From NCBI RefSeq assembly GCF_025562715.2, contig NZ_JAPFCC010000001.1, positions 1,382,501 to 1,446,500 of the forward strand: a stretch of DNA of 64,000 nucleotides, in the 5' to 3' direction. Below are positions 34,417 through 44,700 of this stretch, in pieces (position 1 is the first letter of the stretch; the number at the start of each line of letters is the position of its first letter). The position numbers and the translations under genes were made by a program. This DNA is from Endozoicomonas gorgoniicola (GTDB lineage Bacteria; Pseudomonadota; Gammaproteobacteria; Pseudomonadales; Endozoicomonadaceae). The notes below the pieces were generated by a model that made no database searches, was not told the origin of the DNA, and saw nothing but the letters and a program-made list of their open reading frames with translations.

Positions 34417-36030
34417 ATGTTAATTCCATCGCGTTTTATCCAAACGGCAAAAGGTAAAAATAAAAGTATTTTATCTTTTATTTTGGCTAACATCCTGTCC
34501 TCTCTTACCAACGCTGAAATGACACCGGGTTATCTGTTATTCACTCAGCCACTAATAAACATACCCTCACTTAAATCGACGATCCCCTCCAGTAAAAACA
34601 TTCTTGATAGTGCTTTCCACGTCAATGGAAAAAAAAAGAACCCTCTGGATATAAACAATGACTTATTCAGTCCTCACCCTAAACAGACGCATTTTTTTGT
34701 GTACCCACTGACAAGAAGCCAGGCAAGAGGCTCAGTTAACAACAATGATCCACAAAGTCAGGGGGCTGTAGCCTTAGATCCGGGGGCCCCCAATACTGAG
34801 GTCATAGCACTTCAGCCCAATGATTTCTCTGAAGAGAATGCGATGAGCGATCTTGAGCGTTTGGGTTTACTCGCTGGTACTGGAAATCTTTCAGGAGCGA
34901 TAGCTGAACTAACCTCTGATGAGATTACTCACCATATGCCCCCGGAACAAAAAGCCTTTTTATTGTACTGGACCCTGTTTTCCCGCATTCTGAACAGGGA
35001 CGGGCGGGAAGCGGCCATTGCGTTCATCCGGAATTTCAGTGATGGCAGAACTTCCGGCGGTACGCAAGGGCAGAGCACCAACAATGAAGATTATTTTTCA
35101 GCCCTGCAGCGAGGGCAATTACCGGAAGGTCAGCCAGTATTCGAGACAGCCCTCCTTTTGGAACACTTCTCAGAAAATAATATGATGCGTTTTCTCCAAA
35201 GAGGAACTGCTCTCATTCCTCTATTGACGGCTACAATGAGAGATGGCAGCCTGCCACAGGCTGAAGACAGAGAGTTTTGGTTTACTTTGTATTGGACTGA
35301 GTTCGCTATGTTATTCAATAACTCATGTCCAGATGACGCTTTTCTTTATCTTGAGCGCTTCCATAACGTAATTTTCCCCTCTGACTCAGCCCCGCTACGA
35401 AGCCAATATGGCATCTATTACACACCTTCCCGTCAGTGGCTGGAACCTGTCAGCAGGGAACTTGAACGCTGGGCTCTTGAGCAACGAGAAGAGCTGCATG
35501 GCCTTGAAGTTTTTTCGGGCAATGCTTCATTGTCGTTTTTTTTGCATAGTCTTGGTATTCCCATGCTGGCCACTGACCCCGGAACCAGTCATACTCACGT
35601 CACCCACAACCATGTAAATAATAATTTATTTTTTAATGTGGCCAGGGAGGGAGCTCCTGAAGCGGTTACTAATCATCCTGAAACCAATTTTCTGGTAATG
35701 AGCTGGCCCACTGTGGGTAGTGACAGGCTATTACGGGAACAAGAAATCATCAGGAACGCTGTAATGAACAATTTAATACGCCCCGGGCCTTTCGACAGAA
35801 TTTTGCAACGCATGGATGAGGCGCATCCGGCACTCGCTGCGGTTCTCCGCTGGCAGCGGAGGGGGCCGATTTTATTTATTGGGCAGCGTGGCGATTCAGA
35901 CGACACTGATATGCAACTTTTTTTCGAATATCTCAAAAAGTACTACAATGGAACTGATTATGAGAAGGAATACAAGTCAGGTGTCGGTCTTAATGACTTT
36001 CCGACACTCTACTTTCCAATTCCAAAGTGA
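34417..36030 (+). CDS. Methyltransferase-like protein, function unknown
   Basis: 537 residues. The first 110 are low-complexity and polar, with a weak hydrophobic start. Residues about 363-388 (LEVFSGNASLSFFLHSLG, then MLATDPG) resemble the SAM-binding motif I and its following acidic strand. NHPETNFLVMSWP (about 424) and GPILFIGQRGDSDDT (about 486) lie where such folds place motif IV and later strands. The middle is helical. This is a fold-level inference. A 34-bp repeat flanks the gene on both sides. Confidence 0.5.
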   Translation: MLIPSRFIQTAKGKNKSILSFILANILSSLTNAEMTPGYLLFTQPLINIPSLKSTIPSSKNILDSAFHVNGKKKNPLDINNDLFSPHPKQTHFFVYPLTRSQARGSVNNNDPQSQGAVALDPGAPNTEVIALQPNDFSEENAMSDLERLGLLAGTGNLSGAIAELTSDEITHHMPPEQKAFLLYWTLFSRILNRDGREAAIAFIRNFSDGRTSGGTQGQSTNNEDYFSALQRGQLPEGQPVFETALLLEHFSENNMMRFLQRGTALIPLLTATMRDGSLPQAEDREFWFTLYWTEFAMLFNNSCPDDAFLYLERFHNVIFPSDSAPLRSQYGIYYTPSRQWLEPVSRELERWALEQREELHGLEVFSGNASLSFFLHSLGIPMLATDPGTSHTHVTHNHVNNNLFFNVAREGAPEAVTNHPETNFLVMSWPTVGSDRLLREQEIIRNAVMNNLIRPGPFDRILQRMDEAHPALAAVLRWQRRGPILFIGQRGDSDDTDMQLFFEYLKKYYNGTDYEKEYKSGVGLNDFPTLYFPIPK

Positions 36031-36137
36031 AAAGCCCTATTCGACAGGGGCGTATTGGTAGTAGTACATGGTTTCAGTGAGTTTGATGAGTAGGGTTCGC
36101 TTTATTCTCTGGAAATCATCAGCTTGCTGATATAAAT

Positions 36138-36171
36138 AAAGAACTTTGTCGTTTATTTATGAGGAATTGCT
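36138..36171 (+). repeat. 34-bp direct repeat, right copy
   Basis: Identical to 34229-34262, 108 bp after the end of the methyltransferase-like gene and 20 bp before a strong terminator. Confidence 0.95.
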
Positions 36172-36190
36172 ACTCTTTTACCGCACTATT

Positions 36191-36227
36191 AAAAAAGCCG
36201 GCAGACAATATTGTCTGCCGGCTTTTT
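36191..36227. terminator. Strong bidirectional rho-independent terminator
   Basis: A perfect palindrome from GCCGGCAGACAAT to ATTGTCTGCCGGC (36197-36222), preceded by AAAAAA and followed by TTTTT. It would end transcripts from either side. Confidence 0.9.
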
Positions 36228-36376
36228 CAACATGAAGACATCAATCACAGCTAATCCCGCAGTTTTAATTTGACCCGCTAATCCCAAGGGTTACAGAGGC
36301 GCAAAAAATCAATGCGCTCGCAGACTTTAGCGTCTATTTTTGATAGCTAAACGACAGCAATTTGTTATTTAGAACC

Positions 36377-36826
36377 ATGCCTGAGCGCAAACCACGAAAA
36401 CATCTGTGCCTCGACAGTATGATCCAGCTAATCTGTGACAGTTTTGCCAAGATTCCAGATCACCGTCCTAACCAGTACCAGGACAAGATTTCGTTGCTGG
36501 ACACACTGATGTACGCTTTTGCCATGATGCACCTGAAGTATCCGAGTTTACTGGAGTTTGACCGGGAACGGGAAACGGAAGAACTCAGGTTCAACCTGAA
36601 TCACCTGTACCGTGTCAAAGGCAAGATACCTTGCGACACTTAAATGTGCACTACCCTTGACCCAGTAGACCCCAAGGCCATGAGAGAGCCTTTCAGGCAG
36701 CTCTTTGCTGAAGTGCAACGGGGCGGCATGCTCAAAGACTATCGCTTCTCATGTCCGGACCTGAAGGATCACTATCTGCTGGCCATTGACGGAACCGGGC
36801 TCTACTACTCAGGCGAGTGCTTTTTT
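36377..36826 (+). pseudogene. IS4-like transposase, 5' part with stop codon
   Basis: From ATG 36377 the sequence is a relative of the complete transposase at 45638: IPDHRPNQYQDKISLLDTL, AFAMMHLKYPSLLEFDRE, KGKIPCDT, then TAA at 36641-36643 where the other has His. The same frame continues with LDPVDPKAMREPFRQLF and IDGTGLYYSGEC, and is cut at about 36826 by IS3 sequence. It is dead. Confidence 0.85.
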
Positions 36827-37111
36827 TCAATGATCGAGCTTGCGTACTAAAAAATCTCGTTCCACAGAAAGCTGACCGATCTGCCGGTAAAGGTTATCGA
36901 CTTCATCCTGATGACTTTTGGACTTATTGCCAGACTTGCTGTCAAACAGCTCGGGTGCACGTTCCAGCAGTTCCCTTTTCCAGGTGCTCACCATGGTGGG
37001 ATGAACCTGAAAGCGTGCTGCCAGCTCAGAAGTAGTCTGGTCTCCCTTGATGGCAGCAAGAGCAACTTTGGCCTTGAAGCTTGAACTTTATTGTTTACGT
37101 TTTTTGATCAT
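36827..37111 (-). pseudogene. IS3-family OrfA with early stop codon
   Basis: Reading on the minus strand from ATG at 37111: IKKRKQ, stop, SSSFKAKVALAAIKGDQTTS, ELAARFQVHPTMVSTWKREL, then a leucine-zipper-like end (QIGQLSVERDFLVRKL) and a stop at 36827. This is the IS3 OrfA helix-turn-helix protein; the TAA at codon 8 replaces the usual Tyr codon. No OrfB follows, so only a fragment of the element remains. Confidence 0.85.
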
Positions 37112-37229
37112 GCTCACGTTGTCCTTCTTGTTATGAATCAGAGCTTACACTCCTGTCTGATTTTTTGGGACCATTTCAGCTAGACTAACTTTTTATCCAT
37201 ATATTCATTGGAATATCAGGTGGCTAAAA

Positions 37230-38165
37230 TTGAAGCTTCTCAGGTTGATCTTGCTGCAGACTCTGTTTTTTTTACTGGCAATCACAGCTCTGAATTTGCA
37301 GGCTAGTGAACTTGAATTCATGTTTGAAAATAAGAATAACGGTCGACTCACCAAGATCAGAGTGAAGAAAGTTGAGAAACAAGGTTGGTATTTTTTAGTG
37401 GTAAATTCAGAGACCGAATGGGAAGGAGGAGGTCTCACATATACTGAAATACCATTAAACTCTTATGGAATCACTGGTGAAGGACAGGAGAACAGACCCC
37501 AGGCGTTTTCTCTTCTGACACTCGACTTGCTCATTCAGTTGTCTCAATCGGATCGACTTCGTGCCGGTCCTGTATTGATGCCGTTTGGCTCTTTTGTTGA
37601 TGGCACTGTAAACAGTAATGGCTTGCTGAATCGTATTACTGTCTGTCCAGGTCCGTATAATAATAATGTTGATGAAGGCTCGGGCATTAAGCGATTTACT
37701 ATTTGGGGACATTTGAATCTGGGGCCGAATGAAGCGCAACATGGTGAAAATTCGGTCATGGTTAAAGCCATAGCTGTATATAATGCAGACAATGGTCAGC
37801 TTACGAGGTTTGAAATTAGCACTCCATTTGGAGGGGCAGGAGGGCGAGTGGATTTTGTTGGCAGGCTGCACTTAACTGCCAACGGTGAGCAGGCTCTTGG
37901 TGTGTTGGATGGGGTATGGGGTCCAGAGTCAGGCTCTGACAGCGATGATGATGAAGATACTGAGGATGAAGAAGACGCAAAAGATAATCAACCGGATAAT
38001 AGTATAACTTTGCCGGGTAATATTCCAACAAATGATCAGAGCCGGGTTGTTAATTTGCCGGACAGAACGCCAGCTGATCAATTAGAACCAATGACAGATG
38101 CACTTGGCAGTGTAAGCCCGGGAGGAGCCGGAGTGGACAGTAAAAGTGACACTGAAGGTAAATAG
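37230..38165 (+). CDS. Secreted acidic protein of unknown function
   Basis: 311 residues from a TTG start. A signal peptide is clear (LLRLILLQTLFFLLAITALN, LQA cleavage). The mature part is beta-rich to about residue 225, then a highly acidic linker (SDSDDDEDTEDEEDAKD) and a proline/polar tail. No family was recognised. No partner gene: upstream are transposon remains, downstream the convergent hipA. The acidic linker is the kind seen in exported surface or effector proteins; that is speculation. Confidence 0.65.
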   Translation: MKLLRLILLQTLFFLLAITALNLQASELEFMFENKNNGRLTKIRVKKVEKQGWYFLVVNSETEWEGGGLTYTEIPLNSYGITGEGQENRPQAFSLLTLDLLIQLSQSDRLRAGPVLMPFGSFVDGTVNSNGLLNRITVCPGPYNNNVDEGSGIKRFTIWGHLNLGPNEAQHGENSVMVKAIAVYNADNGQLTRFEISTPFGGAGGRVDFVGRLHLTANGEQALGVLDGVWGPESGSDSDDDEDTEDEEDAKDNQPDNSITLPGNIPTNDQSRVVNLPDRTPADQLEPMTDALGSVSPGGAGVDSKSDTEGK

Positions 38166-38315
38166 CCCTGCAAAAAAAAAGGAAAGGTTTGTATTCGGTT
38201 ATTGCTGAATTCTGAGGCATGGAAGCCAGCACCAGGGTGAAAAATGGAAAAGTTAATAGCTCTTCTTTCAGCAGCTGGGCACGAATTATGATTTGTATTC
38301 ACCAGCCGGCATGAC

Positions 38316-39590
38316 TTACAACTCAATGCGAAACGCTAATGAAAGCCCGGCCAGATGTTGCTTAAGGGCAGATTTATGACTGGCCGACATGGGTAACGCC
38401 TGAATCAGTTCAGGCCACTTCTCTCTTGCCGCAATCATCGCTTCTTCAAGATGTATTTTGACAGCAGGCCAGGGCGCACCTATTCGGGTTGACCAATACT
38501 GGAAGGTCTCCATGGTGATATTCTTCCAGACTTTTTCTTTACCCATGTTCAAAGCGTTGCCGGTTTCACCCTTAACATAAGGCAGTGTTGTAACAATATC
38601 GTATGCAGGTGATAGCCGTGGGTGGATACGATCCGGATAAATCATGCTCCAGTTTTTCAGGTGGGCATCGCTGTTTGCCAGCAGGATATTTGCCAGTAGC
38701 CGTCTTGCCATTTGTTGCAGGTCGGCAAGTCCGTTCTGACTAAATTGATAGATGACTCGTCCTATCTGCTCATAGTTGGCATGGTTGTATTTCTTGTGGG
38801 CATAGAATTCGAATATCTGGGCAAAGTCTTCTGTATGAATTCGTACCTGGTTCTGTTCTCCACGGTCAAAACGACGAATGCCGTAAGCTACAGTGTCATC
38901 CGGCAGTACAATGTCAGGCAGGTTATCTAATTGCTCCAGTGGTATTAGCTGAATTTCCGGAATATCGACACCAATGCTTTCAGCCAGTCTCATGGCGGTG
39001 TATTCGTTTTCCGGTATATTGCGATGTACTGTTGAAGGCGTTTTGATGATCCAGCTGTCTGAGCCGATGCGGGTGCTTATATTGAAACGCCCGTCTTTCC
39101 GAATACTGGAAAACTTCATCTGTACCCCGGCAAGGGAAAACTTTGAATTCTGAACGTTTACATCTATCTGAACAGGCTGGACCTGCTCCCGGCCAGTCAA
39201 TGCCCAATTGGGTATTTCTCCTGCTCTGAGAGGCATTGCTTCCAATGCGCCCGGCAGGTTGCTTCCTGTCCATGGCAGTAACGGAAATTCATTTTCACTA
39301 TGTGTTTTCAGGGCGCTGGACAGCCACTCCCTTAAGGCACCTTCCGGAAGCAGGTTTGAAAGTACCGGAGGTACGCGTTGGGTGTGGCTTTGCCTGCTGG
39401 CAAGATAGTCTTCTTTCAAGAGCTGGGTCAGGGTAAAGACTGGTCGCACCGCTGTTGCCATTTGGCGGAAGTCAGGATCAAAGGTGAGAATATTCCGTCC
39501 GCCAGAGTAATGAACCAGAATGCCTATACGCTGACCATGAAGAATCAGCTCCAGTGCTTCTGTGTACTCCGGGCGTATTTGCTGAGCCAT
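38316..39590 (-). CDS. hipA: HipA-family Ser/Thr kinase toxin
   Basis: 424 residues. The N-terminal couple_hipA-like domain covers about 1-110. The kinase core has the phosphate loop FSLAGVQMKFS, the catalytic loop ANSDAHLKNWSMIY and the metal-binding SPAYDIVTT, all intact. HipA phosphorylates glutamyl-tRNA synthetase in E. coli; the target here is not known. The gene follows hipB by 3 bp in the usual order. Confidence 0.92.
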   Translation of the reverse strand: MAQQIRPEYTEALELILHGQRIGILVHYSGGRNILTFDPDFRQMATAVRPVFTLTQLLKEDYLASRQSHTQRVPPVLSNLLPEGALREWLSSALKTHSENEFPLLPWTGSNLPGALEAMPLRAGEIPNWALTGREQVQPVQIDVNVQNSKFSLAGVQMKFSSIRKDGRFNISTRIGSDSWIIKTPSTVHRNIPENEYTAMRLAESIGVDIPEIQLIPLEQLDNLPDIVLPDDTVAYGIRRFDRGEQNQVRIHTEDFAQIFEFYAHKKYNHANYEQIGRVIYQFSQNGLADLQQMARRLLANILLANSDAHLKNWSMIYPDRIHPRLSPAYDIVTTLPYVKGETGNALNMGKEKVWKNITMETFQYWSTRIGAPWPAVKIHLEEAMIAAREKWPELIQALPMSASHKSALKQHLAGLSLAFRIEL

Positions 39591-39593
39591 TAA

Positions 39594-39905
39594 TCAGTCC
39601 TCCAAGTCGTCCATGAACGCCTGCCATGAAGATTCTTTTTTTTCAGTTGACTCAAAGTAGCTTTCAACTGGATCAGGAGAAACCGTTTCACTGCTCCGAA
39701 CCTGTTGCCTTGGAACGATCTGTAACTCCAGGTCCAGCCCTTCCAGTATTCTGAGCAATGTCGAAATCCGAAGGTCACTGCCCGTCTCGGCTCGCTGATA
39801 CTGCTGTTGTGACATACCGATTTTGAGGCGCATGTCCTTTTGCCCTAAACCCTTCGCCTTCCGATGATGCTGAAGGGCTTGTGCCAGTTCTTCCTGAGTT
39901 TTCAT
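39594..39905 (-). CDS. hipB: HipB-family XRE antitoxin
   Basis: 103 residues from ATG 39905 (an upstream in-frame ATG at 39926 lacks support). HTH: TQEELAQALQHHRKAKGLGQ, MRLKIGMSQQQYQRAETG, ISTLLRILEGLDLEL. It ends in a flexible tail WQAFMDDLED, as in HipB proteins. It should bind HipA and repress the operon. Confidence 0.92.
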   Translation of the reverse strand: MKTQEELAQALQHHRKAKGLGQKDMRLKIGMSQQQYQRAETGSDLRISTLLRILEGLDLELQIVPRQQVRSSETVSPDPVESYFESTEKKESSWQAFMDDLED

Positions 39906-39992
39906 GAGAAGCAGCCTAAAAAACAATTTATAAATTGTATTGTAGCCTATTTACATTAAATAAGTTGTTTTATTGGCAACTTACACTTTATT

Positions 39993-40018
39993 AGTTGTAA
40001 GCAATGAGTCTTACAACT
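39993..40018. promoter_or_regulatory. Probable HipB operator
   Basis: A perfect 9-bp inverted repeat, AGTTGTAAG at 39993-40001 and CTTACAACT at 40010-40018, about 90 bp upstream of hipB. Half-sites recur nearby (GCAACTTACA at 39977). A degraded copy of the whole region is at 55530-55665. The remaining bases to 40255 hold no gene. Confidence 0.6.
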
Positions 40019-40255
40019 CTTTATTGTAAATAGAGAGTGAGACAAGGCTGTGGGCTATTCGCACACTGCCGATTTTATCGGTATGAGCAGAACAAAAAAG
40101 AGTGGCTGCAATCGACAGCACTGTCACTGCAACCAATATTAAAGCGCCTTACGACAGTGACCTCCCTGGCACTTCTGTTAAAGAGATGTGTCGCTTGCCT
40201 ATGTACGGGACAAAACATTTAACAGCTCCTGAAATGCAATCTCCTGAATTCAGGC

Positions 40256-41404
40256 TCATTTGTTTTCAGTGTTTAGTATATTTAACAAACTAATTATATC
40301 CTCAGGTAACTGTATAGTTATCACTAATATATTATTTGATCTTAATAATTCAATAGCAATCCTAAACGCATGAAGTGCAGGACGAGGAAAGTTATCAAGG
40401 TGAGGGGTTATATCATTTGAATCAGTATGTTTCTGACAAAATCTTGAGTTGTATAGCCGATCACCAACTAGTGGATTATTCAAATGCCTTGAAAAGTGAG
40501 CTCTAATTTGGTGTCTTCTTCCTGTTTCAAGATGTGCATGTATAAAAGTACAACACTCAAATCTTTTAATCACGTCAAAATGTGTAATGCCTACAAGCTG
40601 TGCTTTTGGTTTATACCTGGGAGTATCAACTTTACATGAAATTGTGCCGCAATCATCATCAATGATTCCTTCACAAATAGCTCCGTAAAACCTAATAAAA
40701 CGATGGTTATATATTTTCCAGATTAAGTCTATTTGAGAAGCTAAGTTCCGGGCAACAATGACTAAACCTGTTGTATCTCTATCTAATCTATGTACGATCC
40801 CGGCTCTAGGCAAGAAAGCTAATTCCGGATATTCATGTAACAACCAATTCATTAGAGTTGGAGCCAAAGAACCACCCCATGGGTGTACTAATAGGCCACA
40901 AGGTTTTGATACAACTATAATATCTGTATCTCTATATATGGTTGTAAGATCTCCAGCTATTGGAAGCATCTGTCTCTCTGTAAATAACGAACTGTAGCTG
41001 CCAATAATTCTTGAAACAATGGGGTTTGAATATAATTGAAATATTTTTTGTATAACATGCTCGCTTTCTGGTATATCTGAATCCCCAAAGAAATAAAGTA
41101 TAAGCTGTCTTTCACTACCTAATGTATGCCTGTTATCAATTTCATGGTATAAGAAATCCATATATAATGAATCAAGATAACTACCATGCAATTCAAATAT
41201 ACTTGAGTTAATTTGTTCGCCACAGTCAAAAATATTTAGTAGGTGGTTCAGTGAAACTAGTGCAGTTGTAGAAATACGACTATTGCTTATGAGCAAAATT
41301 TCACTCATTTGCCCAATAAGTAATAATGGGTATGCCCAGTTTATTTTTACAGCCTGGAGGGGGTGACAATAAAACAAAGCAAGCATAAATAATAATGTTC
41401 GCAT
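40256..41404 (-). CDS. RluA-family pseudouridine synthase with signal-like N-terminus
   Basis: 382 residues. The C-terminal 230 are a RluA/RluD-type catalytic domain: VSKPCGLLVHPWG, GIVHRLDRDTTGLVIVAR with catalytic Asp208, LETGRRHQIRAHF, and NPLVGDRLY. The N-terminal 150 residues replace the usual S4 domain with unrecognised sequence that starts like a signal peptide (RTLLFMLALFYCHPLQA). The gene is clearly more AT-rich than the cas region. RluA enzymes normally act on rRNA or tRNA in the cytoplasm, so an exported form would be odd; the start codon could also be misplaced. Confidence 0.8.
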   Translation of the reverse strand: MRTLLFMLALFYCHPLQAVKINWAYPLLLIGQMSEILLISNSRISTTALVSLNHLLNIFDCGEQINSSIFELHGSYLDSLYMDFLYHEIDNRHTLGSERQLILYFFGDSDIPESEHVIQKIFQLYSNPIVSRIIGSYSSLFTERQMLPIAGDLTTIYRDTDIIVVSKPCGLLVHPWGGSLAPTLMNWLLHEYPELAFLPRAGIVHRLDRDTTGLVIVARNLASQIDLIWKIYNHRFIRFYGAICEGIIDDDCGTISCKVDTPRYKPKAQLVGITHFDVIKRFECCTFIHAHLETGRRHQIRAHFSRHLNNPLVGDRLYNSRFCQKHTDSNDITPHLDNFPRPALHAFRIAIELLRSNNILVITIQLPEDIISLLNILNTENK

Positions 41405-41765
41405 ATTTGTACAACTAAGCTATATAATTTATCGAAGACTATTATATACCAAACACAGCTAAAGAAATCCTCAGCAGCCCCATAACAGAGATGCCTGAAA
41501 AAATAATCCTGTAGCCTGCAAATAATCAAACTTATTCTTAACGACCATATCAAGGTTTATTGCTGATATAGGTGCTGAACGCGGATAAGTAACATGCGGC
41601 ACAGCCCACCCTTCGGGAACTTTGATGCATTTCCCCAGTCTATTACTGATGAAACTCTTTGAATACTATCCTTCTCTGCTTATTACAGTCTTTTCAAAGA
41701 ATTCGTTTCATACACTGTCCCCCGGAGCGAGGCTATAAATAAGGATTAATGCGAAAGGTAGTTCC
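41405..41765. other. Divergent intergenic region
   Basis: 361 bp between the pseudouridine synthase and the coiled-coil gene. It must hold both promoters but shows no clear boxes. GAAAGGTAG just before 41766 can serve as ribosome binding site for the latter. Confidence 0.4.
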
Positions 41766-44700
41766 ATGAATTCGGCAAGAGACATTCCATCATCAAGTCA
41801 GCCACAATTATACCAGAATCAAAGAGAGATTTTGGACGCAGTGGCAACGATACCTGAGGTCCCTCCGAGTACCCTGTTAGAAGGGGATGAGCCGCAAAAT
41901 GAGCCTGTAAACATTCCACTATCCGCAAGGGTAGTGGAATCAACAGGTGGATTGTTACCAAATTTTTCAGGTGGTACTTGTCCCAATGTGACGGAAGCAG
42001 ATATTGAATCAGCATTTAATAGCGTTTCAGCATCACTAAGGGAATTACAATCTACACAATCGGAATCAGAAGCAGGCTCTACAATTCACTCATTTGAAAA
42101 CCTTCAGCAGAGCCAGCAGCCACAATCAGCCCCGGAAATAACGGAGTCCGGTACTTCCGCATTCGTTGTATCAATGGGAGAGTCGTCAGGCGACGTTCCA
42201 TGCGGCTCTCACCAACCTGTCAATGAGAGCCCGGTCGACTGGCAATCGCAACAAGCCAGCTCGTACTGGCTAAATCGTATTGAACAATTATCCCGTCAAA
42301 TAGAGACTCTTCGTCCTGATGTTTTAACCATGGCAACTGAAATCGCTAAGTATGAGTATCATCTCCAGTCGGCATTGAGTCGCAATCAAAACTTAGAGTC
42401 ACAAAACAATACTCTGACCCGTTCATTAAATGAACATACAGATTATATCGCGAATATAAGAGACGCTTTTCAAGTACAGAGTCAACAATTGTCAATAATG
42501 ACAGCAGAGGTTGATCAACTGAGAATGGAAGCCCAGTCGTTACAGGAACAGCAAAACACTGAAAAAGAACAGCTGAGGTCTGACCTTAATAAAGCACAAG
42601 ACGCCGAAAATAAGCAGAAAGAAAAAAATACCGAGTTAGATAGACAAATAAATCAGTTAAAGGACGAAAAGAAAAAGATTGAAGAATCATTTAAAAATAT
42701 GAAACAAGAAGTTATTGACCAACAAGTTAAGGTTTTACAATGTGAAAAAAAACTGACTGATTTAAGAGAGAGTCTTGATGCATCAGGCAAAGAGCTTTCA
42801 GATAAAGAGCAGCAAATGACTCAGTTAAAATCATCAGAATTAATAATGAAGAATCAGCTAGATGAATTGTCGTCTTCATATAAGAGTGTGGAAAGTCAAC
42901 TTGAGGAAACAAAAAGTCTATTGGTAGAAAAAACGGATGAGTTGGCTCAACTAATGAGTCAAGAAGAACAATCAAAAAAGACTTTGGAAGATAAGGTTGA
43001 ACAACTACGTGTAGAACTCAGCGAAAAAGAGACAGCCTCAATGGCTGAGAGTAACAAACTGACCCGGACTATTAATCTGTTAAGAGAGAGCCTTGATGCA
43101 TCAGGCAAAGAGCTTTCAGATAAAGAGCAGCAAGTGACTCAGTTGAAATCATCAGAATCAATAATGAAGAACCAGCTAGATGAATTGTCGTCTTCATATA
43201 AGAGTGTGGGAAGTCAACTTGAGGAAACAAAAAGTCTATTGGTAGAGAAAACGGATGAGTTAGCTCAACTAATGAGTCAAGAAGAACAATCAAAAAAGAC
43301 TTTAGAGGATAAGCTTGAACAACTACGTGCAGAACTCAACGAAAAAGAGACAGCTTCAATGGCTGAGAGAAACAAACTGACCCGGAAAATTAATCTGTTA
43401 AATTTAAAGCAAAAATTGTGGTTTTCTAAGCAGAAAGAACAGTCTGATAACACCAATGAGCTGCTTTTAAATAAAGACCTGGAAGTTAAAAAACTGGAAT
43501 CAATGTTGTCTGACCTGGAACAGGAACTGGTCGAATCTGCTTCCATCTGTGAAAATATAAAAGGTCAACTTGAGGAAACAAAAAGTCTATTGGTAGAAAA
43601 AACGGATGAGTTGGCTCAACTAATGAGTCAAGAAGAACAATCAAAAAAGACTTTGGAAGATAAGGTTGAACAACTACGTGTAGAACTCAGTGAAAAAGAG
43701 ACAGCCTCAATGGCTGAGAGAAACAAACTGACCCGGACTATTAATCTGTTAAGAGAGAGCCTTGATGCATCAGGCAAAGAGCTTTCAGATAAAGAACAGC
43801 AAGTGACTCAGTTGAAATCATCAGAATCAATAATGAAGAACCAGCTAGATGAATTGTCGTCTTCATATAAGAGTGTGGAAAGTCAACTTGAGGAAACAAA
43901 AAGTCTATTGGTAGAGAAAACGGATGAGTTAGCTCAACTAATGAGTCAAGAAGAACAATCAAAAAAAACTTTGGAAGATAAGGTTGAACAACTACGTGCA
44001 GAACTCAACGAAAAAGAGACAGCCTCAATGGCTGAGAGAAACAAACTGACCCGGAAAATTAATCTGTTAAATTTAAAGCAAAAATTGTGGTTTTCTAAGC
44101 AGAAAGAACAGTCTGATAACACCAATGAGCTGCTTTTAAATAAAGATTTGGAAGTTAAAAAACTGGAATCAATGTTGTCTGACCTGGAACAGGAACTGGT
44201 CGAATCCGCTTCCATCTGTGAAAATATAAAAGGTCAACTTGAGGAAACAAAAAGTCTATTGGTAGAAAAAACGGATGAGTTGGCTCAACTAATGAGTCAA
44301 GAAGAACAATCAAAAAAGACTTTGGAAGATAAGCTTGAACAACTACGTGTAGAACTCAACGAAAAAGAGACAGCCTCAATGGCTGAGATAAACAAACTGA
44401 ACCAGACTATTAATCAACTAAATTTAAAGCAAGACTTGTGGTTTTCCAAGCAGAAAGAACAGTCTGATAAAACCAATGAGCTGCTTTTAAATAAAGACCT
44501 GGAAGTTAAAAAACTGGAATCAATGTTGTCTGACCTGAAACAGGAACTGGTCGAATCCGCTTCCACCTGTGAAAATATAAAAAGTCAGCTGGATGAAACA
44601 AAAGGCTTGTTAGAAAGGACACAAGAAAAGCTTAATGGTTCAGAACAACTTGCCAAACAGCTTAAATCGGATAAAACAAGCTTGAATGAAAATATAAATC

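Noticed and set aside
42727..44215. Minus-strand frames opposite the coiled-coil gene that recur in near-identical form
   Set aside because: They recur because the 669-bp unit recurs; they are antisense shadows.
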